A DNA stretch of 64,000 nucleotides from Pirellulales bacterium (GTDB lineage Bacteria; Planctomycetota; Planctomycetia; Pirellulales; UBA1268): contig JADHNY010000006.1 in NCBI GenBank assembly GCA_016779265.1, positions 1-64,000 on the forward strand. Direction: 5' to 3'. The position numbers were made by a program, and so were the translations under genes. Within the stretch, counting starts at the first letter, position 1. Each line of letters begins with the position of its first letter. Below the pieces are notes generated by a model. That model was not told the DNA's origin and made no database searches. It saw only the letters and a program-made list of their open reading frames with translations. This document shows positions 54,729 to 63,194 of the stretch, piece after piece.

Positions 54729-55091
54729 GAGGGGATTTTGGGGGAGAGGGGAAAGAAGAAGTGAAACCTCGTCGGGTCGGCTTTCCGGAAGAAAGCCACA
54801 GCGATGCCCCGCCTTCTGACACCCGACACCCAGGGTCACAACAAGCGGAACTCGGCCGGTCCGACCGGCCTCCCAACGTATGGGGCGGAGTCTACCAACC
54901 GCTAGAAGCAGGAACAATCGAGCATTCTTTTCCCGCGGTAACGCTGCTTTCCTAGCCGGAAGCCGCAGATCGCCCCAAACGTCAGCAGCATTACCGGCCG
55001 ATGCATTCAGGGGGATAGACACTGCCTCAGCCCACTGATTTCCGGCCAGACTCAACTTCGACCAGACCCACTCTATGGAGGGATTCCTCCC
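54729..55091. other. Intergenic region between rpsA and the transglutaminase gene
   Basis: The 363 bases hold the divergent promoters and leaders of rpsA and the transglutaminase gene. No credible ORF with start and ribosome binding site is seen; the rpsA-frame extension lacks homology. The 45 bases before rpsA are read as a C/T-rich tract on the minus strand. A small hairpin covers the Shine-Dalgarno of the downstream plus-strand gene (55077-55090). No clear -10/-35 pair can be placed. Confidence 0.5.
55077..55090 (+). promoter_or_regulatory. Shine-Dalgarno inside a small hairpin
   Basis: GGAGG (55077-55081), the only ribosome binding site of the transglutaminase gene, pairs perfectly with CCTCC (55086-55090) around a GATT loop, directly before the ATG at 55092. 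The structure would hide the site; a regulatory role is inferred. Confidence 0.4.
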
Positions 55092-56072
55092 ATGCCGTTC
55101 TCACGACGCACCGCCGTTGGCCTGCTGGCCTTCACCCTCGGATCCGCAAGCGGTGGATGGCCGGAGTACGCACTGGGCCAGTTTCTTGATGAAGCGGGGC
55201 CTTCATCGAGCCAGACAACGCTCGGTGACCGCAGGCTGCAGCGGTATCGGGTCGGCGTGGTGGTGACAGCCGTTGGAGGCCCCTGTCGTGGCATTTACGC
55301 AACCACGCCGGTTCCAGCTGAGTGGCCAGAGCAGCAGGTGCGGGTGATTTCTGAGGACTTTTCGCCCGCTGTCCGCTCAACCCGCTTTCGGATGCTCGCT
55401 GACGGCGTGAAGCAGATGATCGTCTCGATCCCGCTTCTGGAAGCGGGCGAAGAGGCGCGAGCTGTCGTGACCTACGAGCTCGACCGTGCCGCCATCCTGC
55501 CACCGGTCGACCCCACGTCGCTGACAGTCCCCTCGCGGGTCGACCGCAGTCTCCGCATCTTCCTGTTACCGAGTCCCTACATCGAGTCGCGACATAGCAA
55601 AATCGTGCGGTTCGCCCGCGATGCCGCAGGAGATCTCGAAGGCTGGGCAAAGGTCGAGGCGATCTATGACGCGGTTCGCGAGACGGTGGTCTACACCAAC
55701 GGCGACCTCAAAGGTGCCGCCCGTGCGTTAGCCGATGGGGAAGGAGACTGCGAAGAGCTGACCTGCCTCTTCATCGCCGCATGCCGTTCCCAGGGCGTGC
55801 CTGCTCGCACCGTCTGGGTCGAAGGCCACTGCTATCCAGAGTTCTACCTCGTCGACGGCAAGGGCAACGGCTCCTGGTATCCCTGTCAGGCCGCGGGCAG
55901 CCGGGCCTTTGGCTCAATGCCCGACCAGCTCCCGATTCTGCAGAAGGGTGATAACTTCCGAGATCCAGACCGGCCAGCCAAGCCGCTCCGGTACGTCTCG
56001 GAGTTTGTCACCGGCTCCGCAGTCGGCGGGGGCGGTGAGCCTCACGTGCAGTACATCCGCGAAGGAGCCTGA
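55092..56072 (+). CDS. Exported transglutaminase-like cysteine protease/peptidase
   Basis: The product has a signal-like N-terminus with RRTAVGLLAFTLGSASGG and then a domain of about 110 residues before the transglutaminase core. The catalytic Cys is in GEGDCEELTCLFIAACRSQGVPARTVWV, the His in EGHCYPEFYLVDGKGNGSW, and the third residue probably the Asp of VDGKGNG. The transglutaminase-like fold in bacteria usually means a peptidase or amidase outside the cytoplasm. The length is 326 residues. It converges with the next gene, with one base between stops. Confidence 0.87.
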   Translation: MPFSRRTAVGLLAFTLGSASGGWPEYALGQFLDEAGPSSSQTTLGDRRLQRYRVGVVVTAVGGPCRGIYATTPVPAEWPEQQVRVISEDFSPAVRSTRFRMLADGVKQMIVSIPLLEAGEEARAVVTYELDRAAILPPVDPTSLTVPSRVDRSLRIFLLPSPYIESRHSKIVRFARDAAGDLEGWAKVEAIYDAVRETVVYTNGDLKGAARALADGEGDCEELTCLFIAACRSQGVPARTVWVEGHCYPEFYLVDGKGNGSWYPCQAAGSRAFGSMPDQLPILQKGDNFRDPDRPAKPLRYVSEFVTGSAVGGGGEPHVQYIREGA

Positions 56073-56073
56073 C

Positions 56074-57024
56074 CTAGCTCGCGGTATCTGCTGATGCAGG
56101 GGCGGGAGCGGGCGTCGGGGCAGCCTGCTCGGCTTCCTCAGGCATCACCGGCACAAACCAGCGTGGGACCTCAGGCAGTCCTGCATCCTTCCAGGCTCTG
56201 ATCAGTCGATCACCAGCGAGCCGCACAATCCGCTCACGCCCACGACCAGTGATCGTGGCCCGAGCGGCCCAAGGGGTCACGCAGCCGTCAAACTTGGCGG
56301 CTTCGGCGGCCTTGATCACGGCAACGATGTCGATCGTGCCCGTTTCGGCCGGCAGCAGACGCTGCGCCTTGGTGAGCTCGGCAGCTGGCACATCCGCAGG
56401 AGCATCAGAGAGGCGGAGCTCCACGATCTTGCCCTCGGGAATATCGCCGATCATCGAGATCGGCTCACCAGCGGCGTGCATCGCAAACGGATCGACCACA
56501 ACACCGATCTGTTGATGCGACACGGCCACCAGTCCGAGCAGACCTTCGAGGGTGTGCATGAACTGGTGAGCCTTCTCCGCACGGTCGGCCGGATCAGGAT
56601 TCACGGCCAGTCCGAGGCTGATGCCCCGTGGCTCCAGCAGCTCGCCGACAGACTGCAGGCGAGTGCGATACCGCTCGAAGTTGTCCTTGAATGAGAACTC
56701 GTCGCTGGCTGGCTCCACCGTTGCGACAGCCCGGGTGGCCTCCGCCTGCTGAGCAAGGTCGAGACGATCGGCGAGGGCCTCAAGATCCGCTGCAAACGTG
56801 GCGTCGTCGCCACCAAGGCTCACGGGCAGGTTGAACACGCCCACGCTCAAGCGAGCGCTGACCATCAGCCGTCGGGCATGCTCGACACCGTAGACCTTCG
56901 CCTGCTGCTGAAAGTCGATCAGGTCGAGATCCATCGAGTCAAAGCCGAACGAGAGAGCCATCTCGATCAGTTCGCTCGGACGTCCGGAAAGAGGAAGGCC
57001 GACGGTGCTGAGGTTGCGGAACAT
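56074..57024 (-). CDS. TIM-barrel sugar phosphate isomerase/epimerase-like protein
   Basis: The start at 57024 (MFRNLSTVGLPLSG) follows GGGAG at six bases. The 316 residues have the TIM-barrel look of the xylose-isomerase-like superfamily: IEMALSFGFDSMDLDLIDFQQQ, VGVFNLPVSLGGDDATFAADLEALADRLDLA, ISLGLAVNPDPADRAEKAHQF, and GVVVDPFAMHAAGEPISMIGDIPEGKIVELRLSDAP. The usual metal-binding Glu at the second strand is not evident, so it may not be an active isomerase. The tail is Pro/Ala-rich. It is unrelated in close sequence to the isomerase at 46909. It is divergent from uppP. Confidence 0.72.
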   Translation of the reverse strand: MFRNLSTVGLPLSGRPSELIEMALSFGFDSMDLDLIDFQQQAKVYGVEHARRLMVSARLSVGVFNLPVSLGGDDATFAADLEALADRLDLAQQAEATRAVATVEPASDEFSFKDNFERYRTRLQSVGELLEPRGISLGLAVNPDPADRAEKAHQFMHTLEGLLGLVAVSHQQIGVVVDPFAMHAAGEPISMIGDIPEGKIVELRLSDAPADVPAAELTKAQRLLPAETGTIDIVAVIKAAEAAKFDGCVTPWAARATITGRGRERIVRLAGDRLIRAWKDAGLPEVPRWFVPVMPEEAEQAAPTPAPAPASADTAS

Positions 57025-57230
57025 TGAGAACTCCCGGGAATCTTCTGTTTCGAGCCGCACAGTATGAACGACGCCGCGGGGTTGCGGAAGGGTCACTTTT
57101 CAGGCGGGCTTCCGCAGCGTTTTCTCAGCGATTCCGGCACCTCCGGCTGTGATGAAAATAGGCTACAACGGGCGGGCCCACTGCGGGCTCATGCTGTTTG
57201 GCTTCTGAATCCTCGAGGGACTGCGTCGCG

Positions 57231-58073
57231 ATGTCGATTGTCCAGGCGGTGATCTTGGGAATCGTGCAGGGGCTGACTGAGTTTCTGCCCATCTCCAGCA
57301 CGGCCCACCTGCTGATCGTCCCCTGGTTCTTCGGCTGGAACGACCCAGGGGCGGCTTTTTCTGCCGTGATTCAGACGGGCACACTGCTGGCAGTCTTTGT
57401 GGCCCTTCGCAAAGACATTCTCTCCTTGCTGGCCGGTTTTTTTCAGGGCCTCCGCAGCCGCAAGCCCTTCGCAACAGCACACTCCCGTGTGGCGTGGCTG
57501 GTGATCTTTGGCACCATACCGATCGTTGTGGTCGGCTTCACGGCCCGCGACTTGGTCCGCGGCGAGGCCCGACAGATCGAACTCGTGGCAGTGATGATGG
57601 TCGTGATCGCGGTGGCAATGGCTGCCGCGGAGCTGATCTGCCAACGCCGTGCCGCACAGGGTACCGCCGGCCGCGACGGGATTGAGGCAGTCAGCCTGCG
57701 TGACGGCCTGACCATGGGGTTGGCCCAGGTCTTTGCCCTGATTCCAGGCACCTCTCGAAGCGGCGTGACGATTGTCTCCGGCGTCTTTACCGGCCTCGAC
57801 CGAGCCACCGCCGCCCGCTTCTCTTTCCTTCTGTCGCTGCCTGCGATCTCAGCGGCAGCGTTGCTGGAAGCCTGGCAGCAGCGAGAGGCAATCTTTGGCA
57901 CCCCAGAAGATGCCACGGCGATCGCGGTGGGCACCCTGACAGCACTGGTGGTTGGCTATGCCGCCATTCGCTGGCTGCTGGCAATGCTCACCCGGCACAC
58001 CCTCTGGCCGTTTGTGATCTACCGGCTGCTGCTGGCGGCCGGGCTGACAGCAATGCTGATGGCTGGCGGCTAG
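57231..58073 (+). CDS. uppP: Undecaprenyl-diphosphate phosphatase (UppP/BacA)
   Basis: UppP recycles undecaprenyl pyrophosphate, the lipid carrier for peptidoglycan and other envelope polymers. The start at 57231 (MSIVQAVILGIVQGLTEFLPISSTAHL) is the conserved opening, 11 residues inside the track ORF. The second conserved block is FALIPGTSRSGVTIVSGVFTGLDR. Eight or so hydrophobic helices are present in the 280 residues. It overlaps the sigma-54 regulator by four bases at the 3' end. GAGGGA precedes the start. Confidence 0.97.
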   Translation: MSIVQAVILGIVQGLTEFLPISSTAHLLIVPWFFGWNDPGAAFSAVIQTGTLLAVFVALRKDILSLLAGFFQGLRSRKPFATAHSRVAWLVIFGTIPIVVVGFTARDLVRGEARQIELVAVMMVVIAVAMAAAELICQRRAAQGTAGRDGIEAVSLRDGLTMGLAQVFALIPGTSRSGVTIVSGVFTGLDRATAARFSFLLSLPAISAAALLEAWQQREAIFGTPEDATAIAVGTLTALVVGYAAIRWLLAMLTRHTLWPFVIYRLLLAAGLTAMLMAGG

Positions 58074-59494
58074 CCGGGGCCGAGCGTGGCCACGTCGATG
58101 CCGAGTCGCTTGAACTTCTTGTAGAGCGATGTGCGGTTGATCCCAAGTTCGCGGGCCGCTGCATGGCGACACCATCCGTGACGAGCCAACGCATCGAGGA
58201 TCAGCTGCCGCTCGGGCACCTCGAGAGCGTTTTTCAGCGATGCAGCTTCAGACTCTGCGGGCAGGTCCACCGCAGCCGACTGCAGCGTCTCGGGGAGATC
58301 CTGCTTCTCGACGCATTCACCTCTGCCCAGCAAGACGGCACGTCGGACCGCATGCTCAAGTTCGCGAACGTTGCCGGGCCAGTCATGGGCAAGCAACGCC
58401 TCGCGGGCGGCCTCGGAAAAGCCGTCCACCCGTCGACCGGCAAGCTGTTGAGCATCACGCAGGAAATGCTCGGCCAGCAACAGAATGTCGTTCCCTCGCT
58501 TCCGCAACGGTGGCATCTCAATCGCGACCACGTTGATCCGCCAGAAGAGATCCTCACGAAACCGCCCCTCGGTGACGAGCTCGGCCAGGTTCTCATGTGT
58601 GGCCAAGACCACACGTGTTTCAACCTGACAGGTCGTCGAACTGCCGACCGGCTCAAACCGCTGTTCCTGCAACACCCGCAGCAGCTTCACCTGCATTGCC
58701 GGCGAGGCGGTGGCGATCTCATCGAGAAAGATCGTGCCTCCGTCCGCTTCGCGAAATCGCCCCACACGATCTTTGATGGCACCTGTGAAGGCTCCGGCCA
58801 CATGCCCAAAGAGTTCGCTTTCGAGCAGGTTCTCATTGACCGCACCACAGGCCACGTCAACAAATCGTCCCTGCGGACCGCCGGCAGCATGGCCCATGTC
58901 ATGGATTGCCCGAGCGAGCCGTGACTTACCGGTGCCGGTCTCTCCAGTGATCAAGATGGTGGCTGACGTGTGTGCCACACGAGCCACAACGTCGAGCACG
59001 CGGCGAATCGTGGGGTCAGCGCCCACAAACGCATCCGTCTGTCCCGAGGTTTCTGAGCAGCAAGCTCGAGCTCGTTCACGTCGGGCGTCGGTGATTGAGT
59101 CGAGTATGGCCACGTCGGCTGCCGGCCATGTCAGAGAGGCGTCCGCCACGATGGCGTCGTCTGCATGCTCCTGACGTGACACGAGGGCCACGACCGCTGG
59201 CCGGTCTGCCTGCTGACGGAGAGCTCGTTCGATTCGTTGGCTGCCAGAATCGGGCAACGCGGCATCGACGAGGCACACGTCGAATGCTTCACGAGCGAGT
59301 GCCGAGAGTGCTTCGGTCGCCGTTGCGGCCGCGCTGGCGTGGTAGCCCTGACGGCAGAGCCACTGGGCAGTCTGTGAGGCCATCCGTCGATCATCGTCGA
59401 TGATCAGCAGCCGCCCTTCGTGGGCTGGGGGGTGCGCCCAGTCAGGAGCTGACGAGGAGGGCGTGATCGATGGTGGAGTGACAAGGTGCTGCAT
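58070..59494 (-). CDS. NtrC-like sigma-54 dependent activator with a degenerate receiver domain
   Basis: This is a bacterial enhancer-binding regulator of sigma-54 promoters. The N-terminal receiver (residues 30-145) has IDDDRR and VDAALPDSG, so the acidic pair and phosphoryl acceptor Asp are retained, but the conserved Lys near its end is Trp (SLTWPAADVAIL). The AAA+ domain follows from about residue 155: Walker A GETGTGKS, GAFTGA (sigma-54 contact), Walker B GGTIFLDEI and R finger region GRFREDLFWRINVV. It ends with a Fis-type HTH, HAAARELGINRTSLYKKFKRLG. The start (59494) is uncertain. No cognate histidine kinase is adjacent. Confidence 0.93.
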   Translation of the reverse strand: MQHLVTPPSITPSSSAPDWAHPPAHEGRLLIIDDDRRMASQTAQWLCRQGYHASAAATATEALSALAREAFDVCLVDAALPDSGSQRIERALRQQADRPAVVALVSRQEHADDAIVADASLTWPAADVAILDSITDARRERARACCSETSGQTDAFVGADPTIRRVLDVVARVAHTSATILITGETGTGKSRLARAIHDMGHAAGGPQGRFVDVACGAVNENLLESELFGHVAGAFTGAIKDRVGRFREADGGTIFLDEIATASPAMQVKLLRVLQEQRFEPVGSSTTCQVETRVVLATHENLAELVTEGRFREDLFWRINVVAIEMPPLRKRGNDILLLAEHFLRDAQQLAGRRVDGFSEAAREALLAHDWPGNVRELEHAVRRAVLLGRGECVEKQDLPETLQSAAVDLPAESEAASLKNALEVPERQLILDALARHGWCRHAAARELGINRTSLYKKFKRLGIDVATLGPG

Positions 59495-59617
59495 AGTGCT
59501 GCGATGAGTGCAGCAATAGGTACGCCGCAATTACCCTGTCCGCAAAGTCTACGCAGACGGAAGTCTTTGCCAGGAGGGCCTGCTCGGCCCTACAACTGTT
59601 CTGACCGCGCCAGACTG

Positions 59618-60454
59618 TCAGGCATCGACCTTATCAGAGCGAAGAACCTGCTGATCTTCCTCAAGATCGGCCCCTGCGTCATCGCCTGCAGCTGGCTCTC
59701 GATTCGGCTGCTCGACGTCCGACTGCTCGACGTCTGACTGTGCAGCCGCGTCGTCGTCGGCTCTGACGTCACGCGTGCCCGCAGCCTCATGCGTGTCGCC
59801 AACCGACCCTGAGGCTGGTCCGAGTATCAGTTCCCGGTTGCCGAAGAGCCGCTCGGGATTCTCATCGAGCAGCTGCATTCGCCGACGGCGAAACCAGAGA
59901 AAGGCCGCCACGGCGAGCACCGTCAGCGACACGACCACGATCGTCAGTCCTCGTTCAGCCGACTGGATAAACGCGCCGATCCGTGCCCCAAAGGCATAGG
60001 AGAGCCCGAAGAACACGGTGATCACGACACTCGCGCAGATGAAGTCGGCGAGCAAAAACCAGCGGTACGGCACCCGCAAGATGCCGGCAGTCAGATAGAA
60101 GGGGCTGCGGAGGCCCACCAGAAAACGAGCCAAGAAAAAGGCTTTGATGCCGTGTTTCTTGATCAGGCTCTCGATCTTCTGCTCGCGTTCCGTGGTCAGA
60201 AAGCCAGACCAGACCGGGTGCTCTTTGAGGACCTTCTCCCCAAAAAAGTAGCCGATGGCATACATGGTGCTATCACCGAGCAAGGCCCCAAGCAGGCAGG
60301 CGGGCAGCGCGTAGTACCACTGCAGGGCTTCCGCCCGACTGGCCACGCCGGCAGCGATGATCGGCACCTCTTCAGGTACCGGCAGCCCGATACCCGTCAG
60401 GGTGAGGAACAGCACAATGCCGAGGTACGAACCTCGCTCGAACCACTCGATCAT
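59618..60454 (-). CDS. DedA family (VTT domain) membrane protein with acidic tail
   Basis: The 278-residue product has the DedA core with FLTLTGIGLPVPEEVPIIAAGV (re-entrant motif), LGALLGDSTMYAIGYFFGEKVL, and HGIKAFFLARFLVGLRSPFYLTAGILRVPYRWFLLAD (the Arg/Pro motif). The family takes part in lipid/undecaprenyl-phosphate flipping and membrane homeostasis. UppP is nearby, though not in the same operon. The last 65 residues are hydrophilic and acidic with a tandem SDVEQSDVEQ, coded by a 15-base repeat around 59710-59740. Confidence 0.93.
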   Translation of the reverse strand: MIEWFERGSYLGIVLFLTLTGIGLPVPEEVPIIAAGVASRAEALQWYYALPACLLGALLGDSTMYAIGYFFGEKVLKEHPVWSGFLTTEREQKIESLIKKHGIKAFFLARFLVGLRSPFYLTAGILRVPYRWFLLADFICASVVITVFFGLSYAFGARIGAFIQSAERGLTIVVVSLTVLAVAAFLWFRRRRMQLLDENPERLFGNRELILGPASGSVGDTHEAAGTRDVRADDDAAAQSDVEQSDVEQPNREPAAGDDAGADLEEDQQVLRSDKVDA

Positions 60455-60570
60455 GTCGCCAGATATGAGGAACAGTGGGCCGAAGTGGACCGAAGACGCC
60501 GCCGGAAGCAGTGTAACGCAGCAGCCCCCGAGGAGCAGGGCATCCCAGCCTTCCGCGGATATTTACCCGC

Positions 60571-61656
60571 TTACCGGCGATCTCCTCCCTCCAAACAGCT
60601 GGCGTTCGGGGCCGTAACGGGCAGATCGAAGACGTCGACGCCCTTCGTCTCCACCAGTTCACAGGCGTCGGCGTCGAGATTAGCCCGCACCACCCGCAGC
60701 CGCCCTCCCGCAGCGGGTGGCAACACCAGCAACCCTTTGACCCCATACTCTGCCGCCAATCGCTTAAGTCCTGGCTCCCCAAGCACGTAGACCGCAGTTG
60801 CCAGGGCATCGGCATCGGCAGCAGACGACGCCACCACGGTCGCCGACAGCACACCCTCAGCCGGCATCCCACTGCGGGGATCGAGGATGTGCCCCAGGCG
60901 GCGACCATTTTCGACGAAGAACTGTGTTCCCGAACCGCTCGTTCCCAACGCTTGATTGTTGAGATGAAAGGTGGCGAGCCTCCGGTTGGGCCGCAGAGGA
61001 TGCCGAAGTCCCACAGGCCATCCTTGCTGGCGTCCGTCACTGGCACGGCGGTGGCCCAGTCCGCGGACACTTGACTGTCCGCCATGCACAAACGCATTCA
61101 CGGCCCCGCGACGGACAAGGAGTTCCATGGCTCGATCGATCGCATAGCCCTTCCCGATCGAGCCGAGGTTGAGCTCAACGCCACGCTGCTGAAAGCGAAC
61201 TGTCGATGCGTGTTCATCCCACTCGAGTAGGTGCATGCCGCTGAGGGCCTTCGCTTCGGCAAGCAGTTCATCGCTGGGGGTGCGGCCCTGACGAGCCAGA
61301 AAGCCCCAGGCCCGCACGAGTCGGCCGGACGCCACATCGACAGCCCCCTCGGTCCATGCGTGGAGTTCACGGCTCCGCAGCAGCAGCCGCATCAGATCGG
61401 GTGCCACACTGGCCGAACCGATCGCCGCAGCACCATTGAGCCGCAGCAGTTCGCTCGACTCCCGATACACCGTGAGCCGATCCTCCAGCTGCTCAACGAG
61501 GTCGAGGGCTTCCACCGCCCACTCGGTCGCCTGTTGGTGATCGCCCACGTTGAAGATCACTTCAAACAGGCAGGCCATCGCTCGTCGGGCGACCCGGAGT
61601 TCGTGCACCTCTCCAGCGTCAGCTCGGCTGCCGTCATCTCGTTCAGGCTGTTGCAT
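60571..61656 (-). CDS. apbE: ApbE-like FAD:protein FMN transferase
   Basis: ApbE attaches FMN covalently to threonine residues of partner proteins, typically in the Rnf/Nqr type redox complexes. Motifs are LEDRLTVYRESSELLRLN, ELNLGSIGKGYAIDRAMELL, AFVHGGQSSVRGLG, TSGSGTQFF, and GHILDPRSGMPAEGVLSATVVASSAADADALATAVYVLG with the metal-binding Asp/Thr region. The protein is 361 residues long. No signal or lipobox is seen, so it is probably cytosolic or the start is further out. No target flavoprotein gene is adjacent. Confidence 0.93.
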   Translation of the reverse strand: MQQPERDDGSRADAGEVHELRVARRAMACLFEVIFNVGDHQQATEWAVEALDLVEQLEDRLTVYRESSELLRLNGAAAIGSASVAPDLMRLLLRSRELHAWTEGAVDVASGRLVRAWGFLARQGRTPSDELLAEAKALSGMHLLEWDEHASTVRFQQRGVELNLGSIGKGYAIDRAMELLVRRGAVNAFVHGGQSSVRGLGHRRASDGRQQGWPVGLRHPLRPNRRLATFHLNNQALGTSGSGTQFFVENGRRLGHILDPRSGMPAEGVLSATVVASSAADADALATAVYVLGEPGLKRLAAEYGVKGLLVLPPAAGGRLRVVRANLDADACELVETKGVDVFDLPVTAPNASCLEGGDRR

Positions 61657-61727
61657 CAGGGCTCTGCCTCTTCAGCCGCCGCTGGCTGCCTGCTCAGCCG
61701 CCCAACCTGGGCGAAGCGGTTACGCAG

Positions 61728-63194
61728 TTAGCGAGGCGCCAGGCCGCGATCGAATGCATCCTGATCACGGCAGTACACCGCAAGCACAGAATCAAAGCGT
61801 TCGATTGGGATCTGATAGACCGGCTGCTCGGACGTGTGTGCATGACAGTGCGACACCAGCAGGCGATAGAGAAACTTAAACAGCTGCCTCGGCACCCGCA
61901 CGGTGCGGAGCCCGTCGAGCAGGCGTCGTTTGTCGACAGAGTCATCAAAAAACGCCGCTAAGGTGGCCGGTGGCTCGCCCACGCTCGCCGCCTGAACCCG
62001 CATGCTGGCAATGTCGTAGAGCGTCTCGCCTGACCACTCGAGCGACGGCACGAGGTTCTGCTTATCGAGCCTCGCCCGCTGGTTGAACGCCTCGTCTTCA
62101 CGTTCGATGAAGCGATAGAGCTCGACGGGAAGCAGCAGTTTGAAGCCGAGCCCCGGCGACTTGAGAAACTTGTTGTCAAGGATCGGCCAGATCACCTGCC
62201 GCATCCGCTCGGCAGAGCCGTTGATCAGGTGTGGCTCATCCAGGCGATCCACGATCACGACCATGCCGCCGTAGCCACAGGCACCGAGCACCGACTGCAG
62301 CTTGGTGAACAGCTCGTAGCGATCATCACTACGCGGCAGCTGCGGGAGAGGCTGGCCAGCCAGGTCTACCTCAGGCATCCGTGCCAACGCTCGGCTGAGC
62401 TGCCCAATCGTGCGATTACCGGTCCGCATGCTGCGGACGATCCGCAGCGAACGCCAGAGCGACCGCAGCCGCCGCCAGCCCCAGGGGAGCCAGGCTCCGA
62501 CGAGCAAGATCCACGGCCACCACAGCGAGGTCCAGGAGAGTGTGCCCTGTTTCCCGCTGTAGAGCAGCGCTGCAGCCATCACCACTGTAGCCAGGATGCC
62601 AACCGCGAGCGGCCACAGCCCGGCCGGCCTCCGATAACCGATCCGCTGCCGGAGTTGCCGCCACCGCTTCGGAAACGGCTCGGCCGTCGACTGGTCGTAG
62701 CATGCCGCCAAGACCGCCAGGTCTCGCGACTGTGACGCTGAGAGCGTCGGCACGTCTCGGGCGGGCATTGTCAGCAGACGATCAACCAGCTGCGTGACCC
62801 CCAACGCCAAGATGGCATCCATGTGGTCCCAGAGTTTCCACTGCGACAACACCCGCTCGACCGGTCGCGAAAGGCCGACCCGGCTCACGAACCGATCAAG
62901 GAATGGGTTGAAGTCGTCGTAGAGCACGACGAACGTGGCGGCCTCAGGACCAGAATCGGCGTGTGCCTGATACTGTCGCAGCATCTGCAGCTTGAGCGCC
63001 GTCTTCCCCGCCCCTTTTTCACCAAACACGATCGATGTGCTCGGCTCGGAGGGATCGCCGAAGATCTTGTCCCAGGCCGGATGGAACGTGGTCTCGAGGC
63101 AGCTCCTCTTGAAGACCGCGTCGTTCTGGGCCTCCTCCTCTGCAAAAGGGTTCCCTGCAATCCCGTGATGCTCGAGAAAGTCCTGAATCTTCAT
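61728..63194 (-). CDS. KAP-like P-loop NTPase with an inserted transmembrane segment
   Basis: The 488-residue product begins with FLEHHGIAGNPFAEEEAQND and has Walker A FGEKGAGKTALK (about residues 57-68). Two hydrophobic helices (LWPLAVGILATVVMAAALLYSG and WTSLWWPWILLVGAWLPWGW) sit between Walker A and a Walker B-like MVVIVDRLDEP (about residues 315-325). A transmembrane hairpin between Walker A and Walker B is the hallmark of KAP NTPases. The C-terminal half is helical and ends in RFDSVLAVYCRDQDAF. It would be membrane anchored with cytosolic ATPase parts. The start overlaps the stop of the 63191 gene (ATGA), so both are coupled. Its role is unknown. Confidence 0.75.
   Translation of the reverse strand: MKIQDFLEHHGIAGNPFAEEEAQNDAVFKRSCLETTFHPAWDKIFGDPSEPSTSIVFGEKGAGKTALKLQMLRQYQAHADSGPEAATFVVLYDDFNPFLDRFVSRVGLSRPVERVLSQWKLWDHMDAILALGVTQLVDRLLTMPARDVPTLSASQSRDLAVLAACYDQSTAEPFPKRWRQLRQRIGYRRPAGLWPLAVGILATVVMAAALLYSGKQGTLSWTSLWWPWILLVGAWLPWGWRRLRSLWRSLRIVRSMRTGNRTIGQLSRALARMPEVDLAGQPLPQLPRSDDRYELFTKLQSVLGACGYGGMVVIVDRLDEPHLINGSAERMRQVIWPILDNKFLKSPGLGFKLLLPVELYRFIEREDEAFNQRARLDKQNLVPSLEWSGETLYDIASMRVQAASVGEPPATLAAFFDDSVDKRRLLDGLRTVRVPRQLFKFLYRLLVSHCHAHTSEQPVYQIPIERFDSVLAVYCRDQDAFDRGLAPR

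Noticed and set aside
57084-57123. GCGGAAG/CTTCCGC inverted repeat followed by four T's, considered as a terminator
   Set aside because: It lies upstream of uppP and downstream of no plus-strand gene, with a loop of 18 bases; no transcript it would end is apparent.
58163-58924. 253-residue plus-strand ORF
   Set aside because: Antisense to the sigma-54 activator's AAA+ and HTH domains.
59700-59745. 15-base repeat GACTGCTCGACGTC considered as a regulatory iteron
   Set aside because: It lies inside the DedA gene tail and encodes SDVEQ twice, so a protein repeat explains it.
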